Shown here piece by piece: positions 17,921 through 27,721 of a DNA stretch of 64,000 nucleotides. Made by a program: the position numbers and the translations under genes. A model generated the notes under the pieces. The model was not told the DNA's origin and did no database searches. It was given only the letters and a program-made list of their open reading frames with translations. The stretch comes from Blautia luti (lineage in GTDB: Bacteria; Bacillota; Clostridia; Lachnospirales; Lachnospiraceae). Within the stretch, counting starts at the first letter, position 1. Each line of letters opens with the position of its first letter. The stretch is taken from the NCBI RefSeq assembly GCF_013304735.1, contig NZ_JAAITI010000007.1:81750-145749 (forward strand), in the 5' to 3' direction.

Positions 17921-18708
17921 TTATCTGCGAAAAATACTGCCAAGCCGTTGGAATACACTGCTTTTTCGCCGGACGGTAGTATAGGGAACATCTTCTCCAA
18001 TAAGTCGTCGACAGATATTGCGGTATTCCTCCTCTGCCTGTGAATTTTTCCCAGACAGTGGTTCACCCTGATTTGTGGAAATTACAATCTGTTCATCATC
18101 AAGAATGGCACCGATCAGATCTACAGCAAGGATTTCCAGGACATCTTCTACTGACATCATATCTCCTTTTGCGATCATTTCAGGCCTGAGCCTGTTGATA
18201 ATCAGCCGGATATCCCGAATCCCTCCGGATTCCAGCAAACCTATGATACGATCTGCATCACGGATTGCGGAAACCTCCGGAGTTGTTACCACAAGGGCAC
18301 GATCTGCACCGGCTACCGCATTTTAAATCCCTGTTCAATTCCGGCAGGACAATCCAGAAGAACATAATCAAATTCCTCCCTGAGATCGTCCGTAAGCTTG
18401 ATCATCTGTTCCGGTGATACAGCAGTCTTGTCCTTTGTCTGTGCAGAAGGAAGAAGGTACAGATCCTGATGCCGTCTGTCACGGATCAGAGCCTGTTTCA
18501 GGCGACAGCTTCCATTGATGACATCTACCAGGTTATAAACAATACGGTTTTCAAGTCCCATAACAACATCCAGGTTTCGAAGTCCGATATCCGTATCCAC
18601 AACAGCAACCCGTTTTCCCAGGGCCGCCAGCCCGGTCCCGATATTTGCTACCGTAGTGGTTTTACCCACGCCGCCTTTTCCGGATGTAATGACAATGACC
18701 TCACTCAT
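17921..18708 (-). pseudogene. minD: minD, interrupted by a one-base frameshift
   Basis: The two halves together are a full MinD ATPase of about 262 residues. The first half (18313-18708) has the deviant Walker A motif GKGGVGKTTT and ends LLDCPAGIEQGFK, then meets a stop two codons later. The second half (17921 to about 18320) continues in another frame with VTTPEVSAIRDADRI and ends with the basic membrane-targeting helix RRKSSVFQRLGSIFRR. Family members read GFKNAVAGAD here; restoring one A in the AAAA run at 18321-18324 restores that exact text. So it is a one-base deletion, real or from sequencing. A GGAGG site lies upstream of the ATG. Everything else looks functional. Confidence 0.9.
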
Positions 18709-18766
18709 ATTTTCTGATTCCTCCCATTAAAATGTTCCACACTTCTGGTATCCTCATAAAGTCTGT

Positions 18767-21664
18767 TTAGTCATTCGATACATTACTGGTGTCGCTTGCG
18801 GCATAACCAGTGAGAATGGTGCTTTCATCTGCAAGTCCGAAAATGTATTTAAAAATATCATTAGCTGCAAGGCAGGCATTACCGGATGCATATCCGTTTG
18901 CGATTCGAACGGATATTGCGTATTTCGGTTCGGAAACCGGAGCATATCCCACGAAAAGAGCATTATTTGGATGATAGTAATCAATTTCGGCAGTACCGGT
19001 TTTTCCGGCAACTTCCACACCAAGTCCGTTAAACTGATCATGAGTCTGCACTACACGGTACATACCATCATGGATATCATCCCATATATTGCTGGAAATG
19101 TCCAGCTGTCCCTCTGTTTCAGAAGGATATTCCTTGATCAGTTTGCCCTTGGAATCTGTTACACGGTCCAGCAGAGAAAGCTTGTAGATCGTACCGGATG
19201 TAGCGATCGTTGAAGCATATCTTGCAAGCTGGCTGGTGGTAAACATATTCGTACCCTGTCCCATATAGGAAGGAACTGCGTTTTTGTCTGAAATCTGAGG
19301 AGAAGCTTCAGAAATTTCAATGCCAGTTTTTTTGTCGAGTCCCATAAGGGATGCATACTTCTGAAGCATACCAAGACTTCTTGCTTCAGAAAAGTTTCCT
19401 TCGGAATCTTTTCCAAGTTCAAAACCGATCGTACTGAAAAATACGTTACAGGACTGCTCGATCGCTCCACGGATATCCAGAGCTCCGTGCCCCTGTTTAT
19501 TCCAGCAGTTGATCGGTGGTGTTACAAGATCGAAACTTCCTGTACATTCAATATAAGTACCGTCATCGATAACACCTTCTGACATGCCTGCAACGGTAGA
19601 TAATATCTTCAATGTAGAACCTGGAGCCGTTCTCTGCTGTGTTGCCTTATTAAAAAACGGACTAGAAAGATCAGTTGATAATTTGGCATAATAATCAGTA
19701 TCCATATTATTGGTCAGTCTGTTATTATCATAACCAGGATAGGAAACGCAGGCAAGAACATCTCCACTTGTAGTATCAGTAATAACAGCAGAAGCAGAAC
19801 ATGGTGCCAGTGCAAGCTGAGCTGGAGTGATCTCAAGACTGGCAATCTTTCGATACATAAAGGTATATGCATCCAGACCTCCGGAAAGCATTGTCTGATA
19901 CAGCTCATCTTCTTTGGAAAGAACTCCCTGTTCATACAGAACAACACAAAGTTCTTCACCACTGATGGTGTCTTCCTGAAGCATATATTTGTACAGAAGC
20001 TTGGAGAATCCGGTATCTGTCTTCAGATAGTCGATAATATAATTTGTCAGTGCCTGATAGATTTCTTCAGAATCCAGATATTCATTAGAAGTGGAAATCT
20101 GAGAAATATCAATCCAGTTCTGACTGGCAGCATAATTCAGATAATCTTTCAAACTGATGCTCTCATCATTTTTCCATGCTTTATATGTTTCATCAGAGGT
20201 ATCAATGGAATCACTTTTCAGTATGTTTAATGTGTTTGTTAAAAGATCATCACAGATATAGGTAAGATATTCCTGCATTTGTGAGTCTTCGTCTTTATAT
20301 GCCGGAGGATTATCTCCTGTCAGCCTGTTACTTATTGTATCAAAAACCTGTTGCTGTTTTTGCTGAAATTTGGCATATAAATTTTTTTCTGTATCGGATG
20401 CATCATCGTTACTGAATTTATTGATATCAATAACGCTGTTGGCAATAAGAGCATTATATACAGAGTAGATTGGAATTGTGATTTTACTTGCGTCTTTCTC
20501 TGCTTCATAATCAAAACTCTTATCAGGGGTCAGTTTGGAAAGAACAATACCGGCTACACGCTGCTCAAGAATCTGGTAAATACTCTTCTGCCAGTCAGAA
20601 TCAATGGTGAGATACACATCGTTTCCGGCTATTGGCTCAACAGTTTTGGAATTATCAATATCAAGAACTTTTCCAAGATTATCAACTGTAACGGTTTCTT
20701 CACCGTCTTTTCCCTGAAGCTGAAGTTCCATATACTGTTCAATCCCGGCTTTTCCGACAATGGCATCATTGGAATAATCTGGATTATCTTTCCGAAGAGT
20801 TTCCAGTTCTTCAGAAGAAGCCTGACCGGTATAGCCAAGAATCGGTGCCATACTCTCATCTTCCACATATTGCCTTGTGGAATCTTCCACAATATCAATT
20901 CCCTGAAGTGCGGATTGATTTTCTTTTATGGCAGCAACTGATTTTTCGCTGACATTCGTTGCAATCGTTACCGGCATATATTTTTTGAAACTGTTCGTAT
21001 TCAGCTGATAGCGCATGATCGCAATTTCAAGGATTTCCTGTTTGGTAAGCTCTTTGGGGAGAGAATGCGCTGCCAGCTCTTCGTCAGTATAGGCATCTTT
21101 TCCGTAGAGTACAATGGAAAATCCATTGCTTCCTGTAAGATAATCCATCATTTGTGCTGCAGTTGCGTTTTTCTGCTCATCACTCAGATTATCAATCTGT
21201 GCTTCACCATAAACATCTGCACGAAAACGGTTCAGAGTAAAACCTTCCTCCACATCGAAAGCATAATCACCGTGATCATTAACAATAATATGAAAATTGT
21301 CGGCCAAACTGTCCCCGTTTTTGGAGAGAATCTGCAATACCTGGTATGCGATACCATTTAATGCCAGATTTTTTTCACGTGTGCTGTTATATGTTCCACT
21401 ATCTTCAAAAGTAACAGAATAGGCAAGAACATTGGAAGCTACAACAGTGCCGTTTCGGTCATAGATATTTCCTCGTGTACTTTTGATCACACGTGTTTTT
21501 GTGGTACGTGTCTGAAATTTACTGATATAGTCTTCTCCCTGTATGATCTGCAGGCTGAAAAGCTGCCGAACAAGAACAGATGAAAGAAAAACAAATACGA
21601 TCACAAGAACAGTAGTACGTTTCAGACGGATTTTTTTGATGATTTTTTTTATTTTAATTCCCAA
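18767..21664 (-). CDS. mrdA: Penicillin-binding protein 2 (rod-type transpeptidase)
   Basis: A 965-residue class B penicillin-binding protein, the transpeptidase partner of RodA in lateral wall synthesis. It has a short basic cytoplasmic start, one membrane helix (about residues 18-36), the dimerisation domain (STRGNIYDRNG near 60) and the C-terminal transpeptidase with the SxxK motif in APGSTLK (Ser near 683), SCN, and KTGTAE near 888. It is longer than the common 600-750 residues because of a large insertion between about residues 370 and 640. The start is a TTG at 21664, since no ATG lies near and the N-terminus is otherwise typical; its ribosome site is weak (GTGAG) and overlaps the mreD end, so coupling to mreD is likely. 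Confidence 0.92.
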   Translation of the reverse strand: MGIKIKKIIKKIRLKRTTVLVIVFVFLSSVLVRQLFSLQIIQGEDYISKFQTRTTKTRVIKSTRGNIYDRNGTVVASNVLAYSVTFEDSGTYNSTREKNLALNGIAYQVLQILSKNGDSLADNFHIIVNDHGDYAFDVEEGFTLNRFRADVYGEAQIDNLSDEQKNATAAQMMDYLTGSNGFSIVLYGKDAYTDEELAAHSLPKELTKQEILEIAIMRYQLNTNSFKKYMPVTIATNVSEKSVAAIKENQSALQGIDIVEDSTRQYVEDESMAPILGYTGQASSEELETLRKDNPDYSNDAIVGKAGIEQYMELQLQGKDGEETVTVDNLGKVLDIDNSKTVEPIAGNDVYLTIDSDWQKSIYQILEQRVAGIVLSKLTPDKSFDYEAEKDASKITIPIYSVYNALIANSVIDINKFSNDDASDTEKNLYAKFQQKQQQVFDTISNRLTGDNPPAYKDEDSQMQEYLTYICDDLLTNTLNILKSDSIDTSDETYKAWKNDESISLKDYLNYAASQNWIDISQISTSNEYLDSEEIYQALTNYIIDYLKTDTGFSKLLYKYMLQEDTISGEELCVVLYEQGVLSKEDELYQTMLSGGLDAYTFMYRKIASLEITPAQLALAPCSASAVITDTTSGDVLACVSYPGYDNNRLTNNMDTDYYAKLSTDLSSPFFNKATQQRTAPGSTLKILSTVAGMSEGVIDDGTYIECTGSFDLVTPPINCWNKQGHGALDIRGAIEQSCNVFFSTIGFELGKDSEGNFSEARSLGMLQKYASLMGLDKKTGIEISEASPQISDKNAVPSYMGQGTNMFTTSQLARYASTIATSGTIYKLSLLDRVTDSKGKLIKEYPSETEGQLDISSNIWDDIHDGMYRVVQTHDQFNGLGVEVAGKTGTAEIDYYHPNNALFVGYAPVSEPKYAISVRIANGYASGNACLAANDIFKYIFGLADESTILTGYAASDTSNVSND

Positions 21665-22176
21665 ATAGACTCACTTTCTTTCCTTACAGTATCCATTAAG
21701 TGGTAGTTGATCCAGTAAAATATCCGATATACGATAATTGTGAGAAAAACCGTATAAACAATCTCGGGGATAATAATTCTGTATATGTAGGTCAAAAATC
21801 CAAGTCGGCCCCGGAGAAGAAACTGAAGGCCGTATACAGACAGATTATAAAGAAGATCTGTTCCTGCTACAAGAAAAAGCGGAACTTTCAGATCATCATC
21901 ATAAAAGCTGCGGAATGCGTAGCCGCTGATATATCCTGCATACATATAAATCAGCGCATAGAAACCAAACAGTGATCCGTAAAAAAGATCAATAAAAAGT
22001 CCTGAAAAAAATCCTGTCCAAAGTCCGACTTTTCTTCCGCGCATCAATCCCATGGCTACACACAGGATCAAAGGCAGGTTTGGCGTAATGGAACCAATGG
22101 AAATGTAATCCATTATTGTACATTGCAGGAGAAAACAGACAATAATGGTAATAAATAATACTATTTTATTTTTCAT
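21649..22176 (-). CDS. mreD: Rod shape-determining membrane protein MreD
   Basis: A 175-residue MreD with about five membrane helices, a partner of MreC and RodA/PBP2 in the elongation machine. The segment PNLPLILCVAMGLMRGRKVGLWTGFFSGLF is family-typical in position and pattern. The ATG at 22176 has a GGAGG site nine bases away; the ATG three codons upstream overlaps that site and is rejected. It overlaps mreC by 11 bases and PBP2 by 16. Confidence 0.88.
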   Translation of the reverse strand: MKNKIVLFITIIVCFLLQCTIMDYISIGSITPNLPLILCVAMGLMRGRKVGLWTGFFSGLFIDLFYGSLFGFYALIYMYAGYISGYAFRSFYDDDLKVPLFLVAGTDLLYNLSVYGLQFLLRGRLGFLTYIYRIIIPEIVYTVFLTIIVYRIFYWINYHLMDTVRKESESIWELK

Positions 22177-23062
22177 TGGACGCATCCTCCGTTTTGTCTA
22201 TTGCGTCCTGTTTATTGACGGTAATGACAAACACATCTTTCAGATGGCCGAAATCAACGGGTGTAACGATCGTACCTGTTTTTGTCAAGTTATTGGGATC
22301 CTGTTGGATTTCGCTGACATAACCGATAAACAGTCCTTCCACGTATTTTTCGCTGATATTTGAAGTGACAATACGTTCTCCCACGGTTACTTTGTTATCC
22401 TGGTCATAGAGCTGTTCAAAACTCAGTTTTCCCTCATCGATCAGCTCCAGATCTCCGGTAACAACGCAATTATCAGAAGTGCTGACAGCCATGGCACTGA
22501 CATTACTGCTATCATCAATAATGGAACGAACGGCAGCCCATGATGGGCCAACTTCCGTGACGATCCCGACAAGTCCTTTTCCTGCAATTACGTTGTTGTC
22601 AACATGGATTCCATCATTAGTACCTTTATTGATCATAAATGTATCGTACCAGTTGCCTGGATCTTTGGAGATGATCCTTGCCGCAACTTTTGGATAATCA
22701 GTGTATTCCTGATCAAGATTATAAAGTTCTTTCAGCCTGGTAAGTTCTGTCTGATCCTGGATCAGGATATTATTCTGTTCGGTAAGACTGTTGATCTGAT
22801 TTTTAAGTTCCTCGTTTTCCTGAAGTACGTCCTGCTTATCACGAAGACTGTTTTTTACATCTCCGAACATATTACTGACACCGGAAATGCCCTTTTCAAA
22901 GGGAACAACCAGAAATCCGGCCACATTCTGCAGAGGTGCTGAAGTTGTTCCGGAAGCTGCGGTAGCAACAATACAGCTTCCACAGAAAAGTGTCATGATT
23001 ACCAGAAGATGTTTGCTTTTTAAATTAAAATGAAAACGCACTTTTTTTCGGATGTTTTTCAT
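22166..23062 (-). CDS. mreC: Rod shape-determining protein MreC
   Basis: A 298-residue MreC: basic N-terminus, one membrane helix (about residues 18-36), a coiled coil (about 68-115) and the extracellular beta-barrel domains with the family texts VAARIISKDPGNWYDTFMINKG and VGIVTEVG. It links MreB inside to PBP2 outside. An AAGGGG site lies eight bases before the ATG. It follows mreB by 13 bases. Confidence 0.92.
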   Translation of the reverse strand: MKNIRKKVRFHFNLKSKHLLVIMTLFCGSCIVATAASGTTSAPLQNVAGFLVVPFEKGISGVSNMFGDVKNSLRDKQDVLQENEELKNQINSLTEQNNILIQDQTELTRLKELYNLDQEYTDYPKVAARIISKDPGNWYDTFMINKGTNDGIHVDNNVIAGKGLVGIVTEVGPSWAAVRSIIDDSSNVSAMAVSTSDNCVVTGDLELIDEGKLSFEQLYDQDNKVTVGERIVTSNISEKYVEGLFIGYVSEIQQDPNNLTKTGTIVTPVDFGHLKDVFVITVNKQDAIDKTEDASNEK

Positions 23063-23075
23063 TATATATGCCCCT

Positions 23076-24089
23076 TTACAGTTTTTTCTGCTTTACAGGC
23101 TGTGCCCATCTGCGCAGTTCTCTGTCGTGAATGATCTTTTCCAGTCCATGTACAGCAGAAGTTTCGTACAGATCAGAAAGATTAAAGGCAAATCCTGTAT
23201 AACTTGCCAGATAGTTGTCGATATATGGAAGTCGAGTACTGCCACCGGTAAGGTAAATTCCCTCTTTTGCAATATGATAGGCAATCTGTGGTGGTGTACG
23301 TTCCAGAAATGTTTTCATTTCTGCCGCGATCTGATTTACGCAATTGGTGATTCCCTCATTAACAACATAGGCGGAAACAACTTCTTCTCTGGGAAGTCCG
23401 GAAACGCTGTCGATTCCTACAACTTTCCGGGCTTCCTTTTTCTGGTCGTTAAGCCGTCCCATGACTACTTTCAGGCGTTTGGCCGTACGTGTTCCGATCT
23501 GCAGATTGTAATGTTTACGAATCTCACTGCAGATGGATTCATTCATCTGCCGGCCTCCAAGAGGGATCTTACGGCTTATGATGATCTTGCCATCTGTAAG
23601 GATTGAAAATTCTGTACTCTGTGCACCAATGTTTACAACCATACTGCCTTCATTTTTTTCAAGATTGATGTTCATGGCTACCGCATCTGCAATCGGAGAT
23701 TCTACCATGAAAACCCGGTTTTTTCTAAGCCAGTGTCCATTGACCAGATGATAGTAGGCTCTTTTTTCAATGGCCGTCATATCAAGAGGAACCGAAAAAA
23801 ACATATCCGCACCAAGGCCGGATGTATGATCGATCTTTTTCAACATGCTGTAAAGTACGATTTCCTGTAATTCGAGATTCGCAAGCATTCCAAAAGCCAT
23901 GGGAGAATCTACAGAAATATCCGAAGGTGATTTTTCAAACATTTCATAGGCCTCATTTCCAATAGCAAGGATTCGACGCCCCCGGTAGGCAACCATGTTT
24001 TTTTCTATGTAAGTTTTATTTCTGAAAAAAGAATAGACTTTTACAGAGCTGCTCCCCAGGTCTACCCCGTAATTATTTCTAAAAAGCAT
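23076..24089 (-). CDS. mreB: MreB-family actin-like cytoskeletal protein
   Basis: A 337-residue actin-fold protein with the first phosphate loop NYGVDLGSSSVKVY, the second phosphate loop region VVNIGAQSTEFSIL and the adenosine motif GIYLTGGSTRLPYID. MreB filaments guide wall synthesis along the cylinder. It heads the mre block. Several positions depart from the most common MreB (for instance VDLGSSSVKV in place of IDLGTANTLV), so it may be a divergent paralogue of a main MreB elsewhere in the genome; this needs the rest of the genome to settle. Confidence 0.9.
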   Translation of the reverse strand: MLFRNNYGVDLGSSSVKVYSFFRNKTYIEKNMVAYRGRRILAIGNEAYEMFEKSPSDISVDSPMAFGMLANLELQEIVLYSMLKKIDHTSGLGADMFFSVPLDMTAIEKRAYYHLVNGHWLRKNRVFMVESPIADAVAMNINLEKNEGSMVVNIGAQSTEFSILTDGKIIISRKIPLGGRQMNESICSEIRKHYNLQIGTRTAKRLKVVMGRLNDQKKEARKVVGIDSVSGLPREEVVSAYVVNEGITNCVNQIAAEMKTFLERTPPQIAYHIAKEGIYLTGGSTRLPYIDNYLASYTGFAFNLSDLYETSAVHGLEKIIHDRELRRWAQPVKQKKL

Positions 24090-24101
24090 AAATCTGCCCC
24101 T

Positions 24102-24812
24102 TCACTTAATATACTCATCAAAAATCCCCTTTTCCCGGAAACTGATGTACCTGTGATCTCCAATGATAATATGATCCAACAGATGGATTCCAAGAAGCTC
24201 ACCAGATTCGAAAACCCGTCTGGTGACTTCCAAATCGGCCTGACTGGGGGAAGGATCACCGCCTGGATGATTATGCACAAGGATCAAATTTACAGCATGA
24301 TATTTTACAGCTTCTACAAAAACTTCTCTTGGAGTGATCAGTGTGGCGGTGGCAGTCCCACGGCTTAAAAGCTGCTCTCCTGTGAGATGATTATGTCCGT
24401 CCAGCATCATACAGTACAATAATTCCTGTTCTTCGTGACGAAGCTGTTCCATATAATATTTTGCAATTGTGACAGGATGCTGAAAAGACAGTTCCGGCTT
24501 CGCTGCAGCAGTTGCCATACGTTTGGAAAGCTCCCCGATGCATTTCAGCTGTATGGCTTTTACCTTGCCAATCCCATGGATCTTCATCAGCTCCGGTACA
24601 GAAGCATGAAACAGACCCAAAAGTCCGGAATGACCTGTTTGTTCCGATAAATTAAGGATTTTATCAGCCAGTGTCAGAGAACTTAATCCCTGTACGCCAC
24701 AGCGCAGAATCACAGCAAGAAGCTCACGATCGCTTAAAGACTGTTCTCCCTCCCGAAGACATTTTTCATACGGGCGCTGATAATCTGGCATTTCCATTAT
24801 AGTATCTTTCAT
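24102..24812 (-). CDS. radC: RadC-family JAB-domain protein
   Basis: A 236-residue RadC. The N-terminal half has a helix-hairpin-helix-like stretch (ELMKIHGIGKVKAIQLKCI). The C-terminal JAB/MPN metalloprotease-like domain has the zinc motif HNHPGGDPSPSQAD (His-x-His about residue 177 and the Asp ten residues on). Its cellular role is unresolved; an older link to DNA repair is not supported. It is the first gene of the shape operon in many Firmicutes, as here. Confidence 0.92.
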   Translation of the reverse strand: MKDTIMEMPDYQRPYEKCLREGEQSLSDRELLAVILRCGVQGLSSLTLADKILNLSEQTGHSGLLGLFHASVPELMKIHGIGKVKAIQLKCIGELSKRMATAAAKPELSFQHPVTIAKYYMEQLRHEEQELLYCMMLDGHNHLTGEQLLSRGTATATLITPREVFVEAVKYHAVNLILVHNHPGGDPSPSQADLEVTRRVFESGELLGIHLLDHIIIGDHRYISFREKGIFDEYIK

Positions 24813-24862
24813 ATGATTTCCCTTTTCGCTCTCGAAGAAGGGTATGCAAAATTGCAGAAGTT

Positions 24863-24891
24863 ATTTTAGCATAAAAAAGCAGGAATGTACA
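24863..24891 (-). promoter_or_regulatory. Promoter for radC and the cell-shape operon
   Basis: On the minus strand TGTACA and TAAAAT are 17 bases apart, and the -10 is extended by TGC. It lies about 50 bases upstream of the radC start. Confidence 0.5.
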
Positions 24892-24917
24892 CTCTATCCC
24901 GGAAATTTCCACTTTTT

Positions 24918-26519
24918 TCACATTTTATTTACAGGCAGGGCATAAATGGAAGCTACTGCTTCTGCCACTTTAATTCCGTCCATTGCTGCAGATGTAATGC
25001 CACCGGCGTAACCAGCGCCCTCTCCGCAGGGGTAGATTCCTTCTATATTGGAAGTGAGTTTTTTTGGTTCCCGCACGATCCGGACAGGAGAAGATGTACG
25101 GCTTTCTACTCCTTCCAGCAATGCATCCGGCCGGTCAAAACCGGAAAGTTTTTTTCCAAAAGCATGGATTCCGGCTTCAATGGAATCCCCGATCTCTTTC
25201 GGGAAAATGCTGCGGACATCGGTAAGTGTATAGGCTCCTTTGATACAGGGGCTCACATCTCCAAGTTTGATACTTTTCTTATGCGCACAGTAATCTTTGA
25301 AAAGCTGTACCGGAACTTTTCCGTTTCCGGCTTCCCAGGCAGCACGTTCCAGCTTTCGTTGGAGTGCGATTCCTCCAAGAACGCCTTCCTCCGGAAAATC
25401 AGAAGGATTTACTGTAACGATGATGGCACTGTTGGCATTACGGCTGTCACGTGCCTGGTAACTCATCCCATTTACTGCCAGCATGCCTTCCTCAGAAGAA
25501 GCATTTACCACATAGCCACCGGGACACATGCAAAAAGAATAAACGCCACGTCCGTTTTCCAGTGTATGGGTAACTTTGTAGCTGGCTGCGCCCAGGTAAT
25601 CATTTTCCGGCTCTCCGTAAAGATCCTGGTTGATCATGGTCTGTGGATGTTCCACTCGTACTCCTACTGCGAAAGATTTTGGCTCCATGGAAAGATTGTG
25701 CTTGTTCAGCATGGCAAAAGTATCTCTGGCACTGTGGCCGGGAGCAAGAACGCAGATTTCTGCCGGTATTTCTTCTTTTTCATTGACGATGACAGCCGCA
25801 AGTTTCTGGTCACGGACCACCAGATCAGTCACTGTGGAACGGAATCGGAATTCCCCGCCCATTTCTTCAATCTGATGGCGCATAAACTGAACGATTCCCA
25901 CAAGCTGATCCGTACCAAGGTGGGGTTTCTGCTGGTAAAGGATTTCAGATGGAGCTCCTGCTTCTACAAATCTGGAAAGGACTTCTTTTCCTCTTCCGTA
26001 GGTATCTTTTACCAGAGTATTCAGCTTTCCGTCGGAAAAAGTTCCCGCACCGCCTTCTCCGAACTGCACATTGGAATCCGGATCCAGGATGCCGTTCTTC
26101 CAGAAATTTTCTACAGTTTCCTGGCGTTTATCTGCTTCTTCTCCACGTTCCAGTACCAATGGACAGTATCCGGCTTTTGCCAGATACCAGGCGCAGAATA
26201 ATCCGGCCGGTCCGCTTCCGATCACTACCGGTCGATGGGACAATGTTTCAGAACCAGGTGTCGGAAAATGATACTTTTTCTCTGCGGTTAACATAATGTT
26301 TTTATCGTGAACCTTTTTTAAAACACGGGATTCATTATCCACTTTAATGTCTACAGTATAGACAAATTTTTTGTCCTCTTTATGCCGGGCATCCAGAGAT
26401 TGTTTTCGGATCTCATAAGTGAACGGCTGATTTCCAAGGTGAAGTGTTTTCGCTATTTTTCTGTGAAGCTGCTCTTCTGTATGGGTGATGGGAAGCTTCA
26501 ACTGTGTGATCCGGATCAT
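24918..26519 (-). CDS. FAD-dependent dehydrogenase-like flavoprotein
   Basis: A 533-residue flavoprotein of the large family annotated as NAD(FAD)-utilising dehydrogenase. A 75-residue N-terminal domain (MIRITQLKLPITHTEEQLHRK) precedes the FAD-binding Rossmann motif VVIGSGPAGLFCAWYLAKAG. Later segments HSARDTFAML and PCGEGAGYAGGITSAAMDGI complete the FAD site. The substrate is unknown. The ATG at 26519 has a near-perfect AAAGGAGG site and begins two bases after the stop of the upstream flavoprotein, so the frame extension of 19 codons upstream is not used. Last gene of the group with the HI0933-type flavoprotein and the PLP enzyme. Confidence 0.88.
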   Translation of the reverse strand: MIRITQLKLPITHTEEQLHRKIAKTLHLGNQPFTYEIRKQSLDARHKEDKKFVYTVDIKVDNESRVLKKVHDKNIMLTAEKKYHFPTPGSETLSHRPVVIGSGPAGLFCAWYLAKAGYCPLVLERGEEADKRQETVENFWKNGILDPDSNVQFGEGGAGTFSDGKLNTLVKDTYGRGKEVLSRFVEAGAPSEILYQQKPHLGTDQLVGIVQFMRHQIEEMGGEFRFRSTVTDLVVRDQKLAAVIVNEKEEIPAEICVLAPGHSARDTFAMLNKHNLSMEPKSFAVGVRVEHPQTMINQDLYGEPENDYLGAASYKVTHTLENGRGVYSFCMCPGGYVVNASSEEGMLAVNGMSYQARDSRNANSAIIVTVNPSDFPEEGVLGGIALQRKLERAAWEAGNGKVPVQLFKDYCAHKKSIKLGDVSPCIKGAYTLTDVRSIFPKEIGDSIEAGIHAFGKKLSGFDRPDALLEGVESRTSSPVRIVREPKKLTSNIEGIYPCGEGAGYAGGITSAAMDGIKVAEAVASIYALPVNKM

Positions 26520-26521
26520 TG

Positions 26522-27721
26522 TTATTCCTCCTTTGCTGCCCAGATACCGGCGGTAGCTCCACTTGACCATGCCCACTGCAGGTTGTATCCACCGCAGGTG
26601 CCGTCAATATCAAGGAGTTCTCCGGCAAAATAAAGGCCTTTATGAAGTCTGGATTCCATGGTTTTACTTTGAACTTCAGAAGTATCCACGCCGCCGGAAC
26701 AAACCTGTGCCTGTTCAAAAGAAAGGCTGTCTTTTACCGGAAGGCGAAAATCATTGATCCCATGGATCAGATCCTTCTGTGCACATAAGACACGGATCAG
26801 TTTTTCCGGAAAAAGTCCGATGAGAAGTTCTTTTTCTGTTTTATAAGGGCAGGCTGTTTTTCTCTGTTCCAGGTATTCTTCCAGTTCTTTCTGGTTCAGT
26901 TCCGGAAAAAAATTTATGGAAAGCTCTGCGTTTTTGTTTTCGTGAACCGCTCGGATGGCGTAGCGGGAAATCTGAAATACCGGGATCCCGGATACACCGT
27001 AATCGGTAAGCTGCAGTTCTCCCTGCTGAGAGGCTGCCGGAATGCCATCTATATAAAGGGTTATCTTACCTTCTGTCCGCACACCACTCCAGCCGGAAAA
27101 AGAATTTCCCTTACATTTCAAAGCTGTCAGAGCTGGAAGAGGTTCGATCAGATGATGTCCGAGACTTTCTGCGATTTTGTATCCACTTTCACTGGAACCT
27201 GCAACGGAAGAGGCGCGGGAACCGTTTGCAAGAATCACGGCATCACCATTGTAGGTCCATCCGTCAGTATGGATCTTCCACTGTCCGTTTGTGAAAGACA
27301 CGCCGGTAACAGTCTGATTGGTTTTCAGTTTTACTTTCAGGCTGCGTGCTTTCATGGTAAGAACATCTACCACACTCTGCGCCTGGCTGCTCCGGGGATA
27401 GATCCATCCGTCGCGGTCTGTGGTACAGATTCCCAGTTCCTGAAAAAATTCCAGAGTCTTTTCCACAGGAAACTGTGCCAGGGCATCTTTGACAAATTCC
27501 GGATGGGATCCCCGGTAAGCGTTTTCATCCTGGTTCAGATTTGTCATATTACAGCGTCCATTTCCTGTAGCACAGATTTTTCTTCCGGGACGGTCATTCT
27601 GTTCCAGAACCGTAACCGCTGCTCCGTTTATGGCAGCCTGAATAGCCGCCATAAGGCCGGAAGCACCTGCTCCTACGACAAAGACCTGCTTTTTTAAGTC
27701 CTGTCCTTCGGATTTTTTCAT
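26522..27721 (-). CDS. HI0933/BaiN-type flavoprotein
   Basis: A 399-residue FAD protein of the HI0933 family, with the dinucleotide motif VFVVGAGASGLMAAIQAAING and the family text RPGRKICATGNGRCNMTN. A C-terminal motif CGGYNLQWAWSSGATAG closes the FAD site. One relative (BaiN) reduces bile acids in gut Clostridia, but many members have no known substrate, so that activity should not be assumed. It overlaps the upstream PLP gene by four bases (ATGA) and adjoins the next flavoprotein, so the three are one operon. Confidence 0.88.
   Translation of the reverse strand: MKKSEGQDLKKQVFVVGAGASGLMAAIQAAINGAAVTVLEQNDRPGRKICATGNGRCNMTNLNQDENAYRGSHPEFVKDALAQFPVEKTLEFFQELGICTTDRDGWIYPRSSQAQSVVDVLTMKARSLKVKLKTNQTVTGVSFTNGQWKIHTDGWTYNGDAVILANGSRASSVAGSSESGYKIAESLGHHLIEPLPALTALKCKGNSFSGWSGVRTEGKITLYIDGIPAASQQGELQLTDYGVSGIPVFQISRYAIRAVHENKNAELSINFFPELNQKELEEYLEQRKTACPYKTEKELLIGLFPEKLIRVLCAQKDLIHGINDFRLPVKDSLSFEQAQVCSGGVDTSEVQSKTMESRLHKGLYFAGELLDIDGTCGGYNLQWAWSSGATAGIWAAKEE

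Noticed and set aside
18301..18340. Programmed ribosomal frameshift in minD
   Set aside because: The reading frame at the A run (TTT AAA ATG) does not make a standard slippery heptamer in the needed register, and no downstream pseudoknot or upstream SD was evident; a one-base deletion is simpler.
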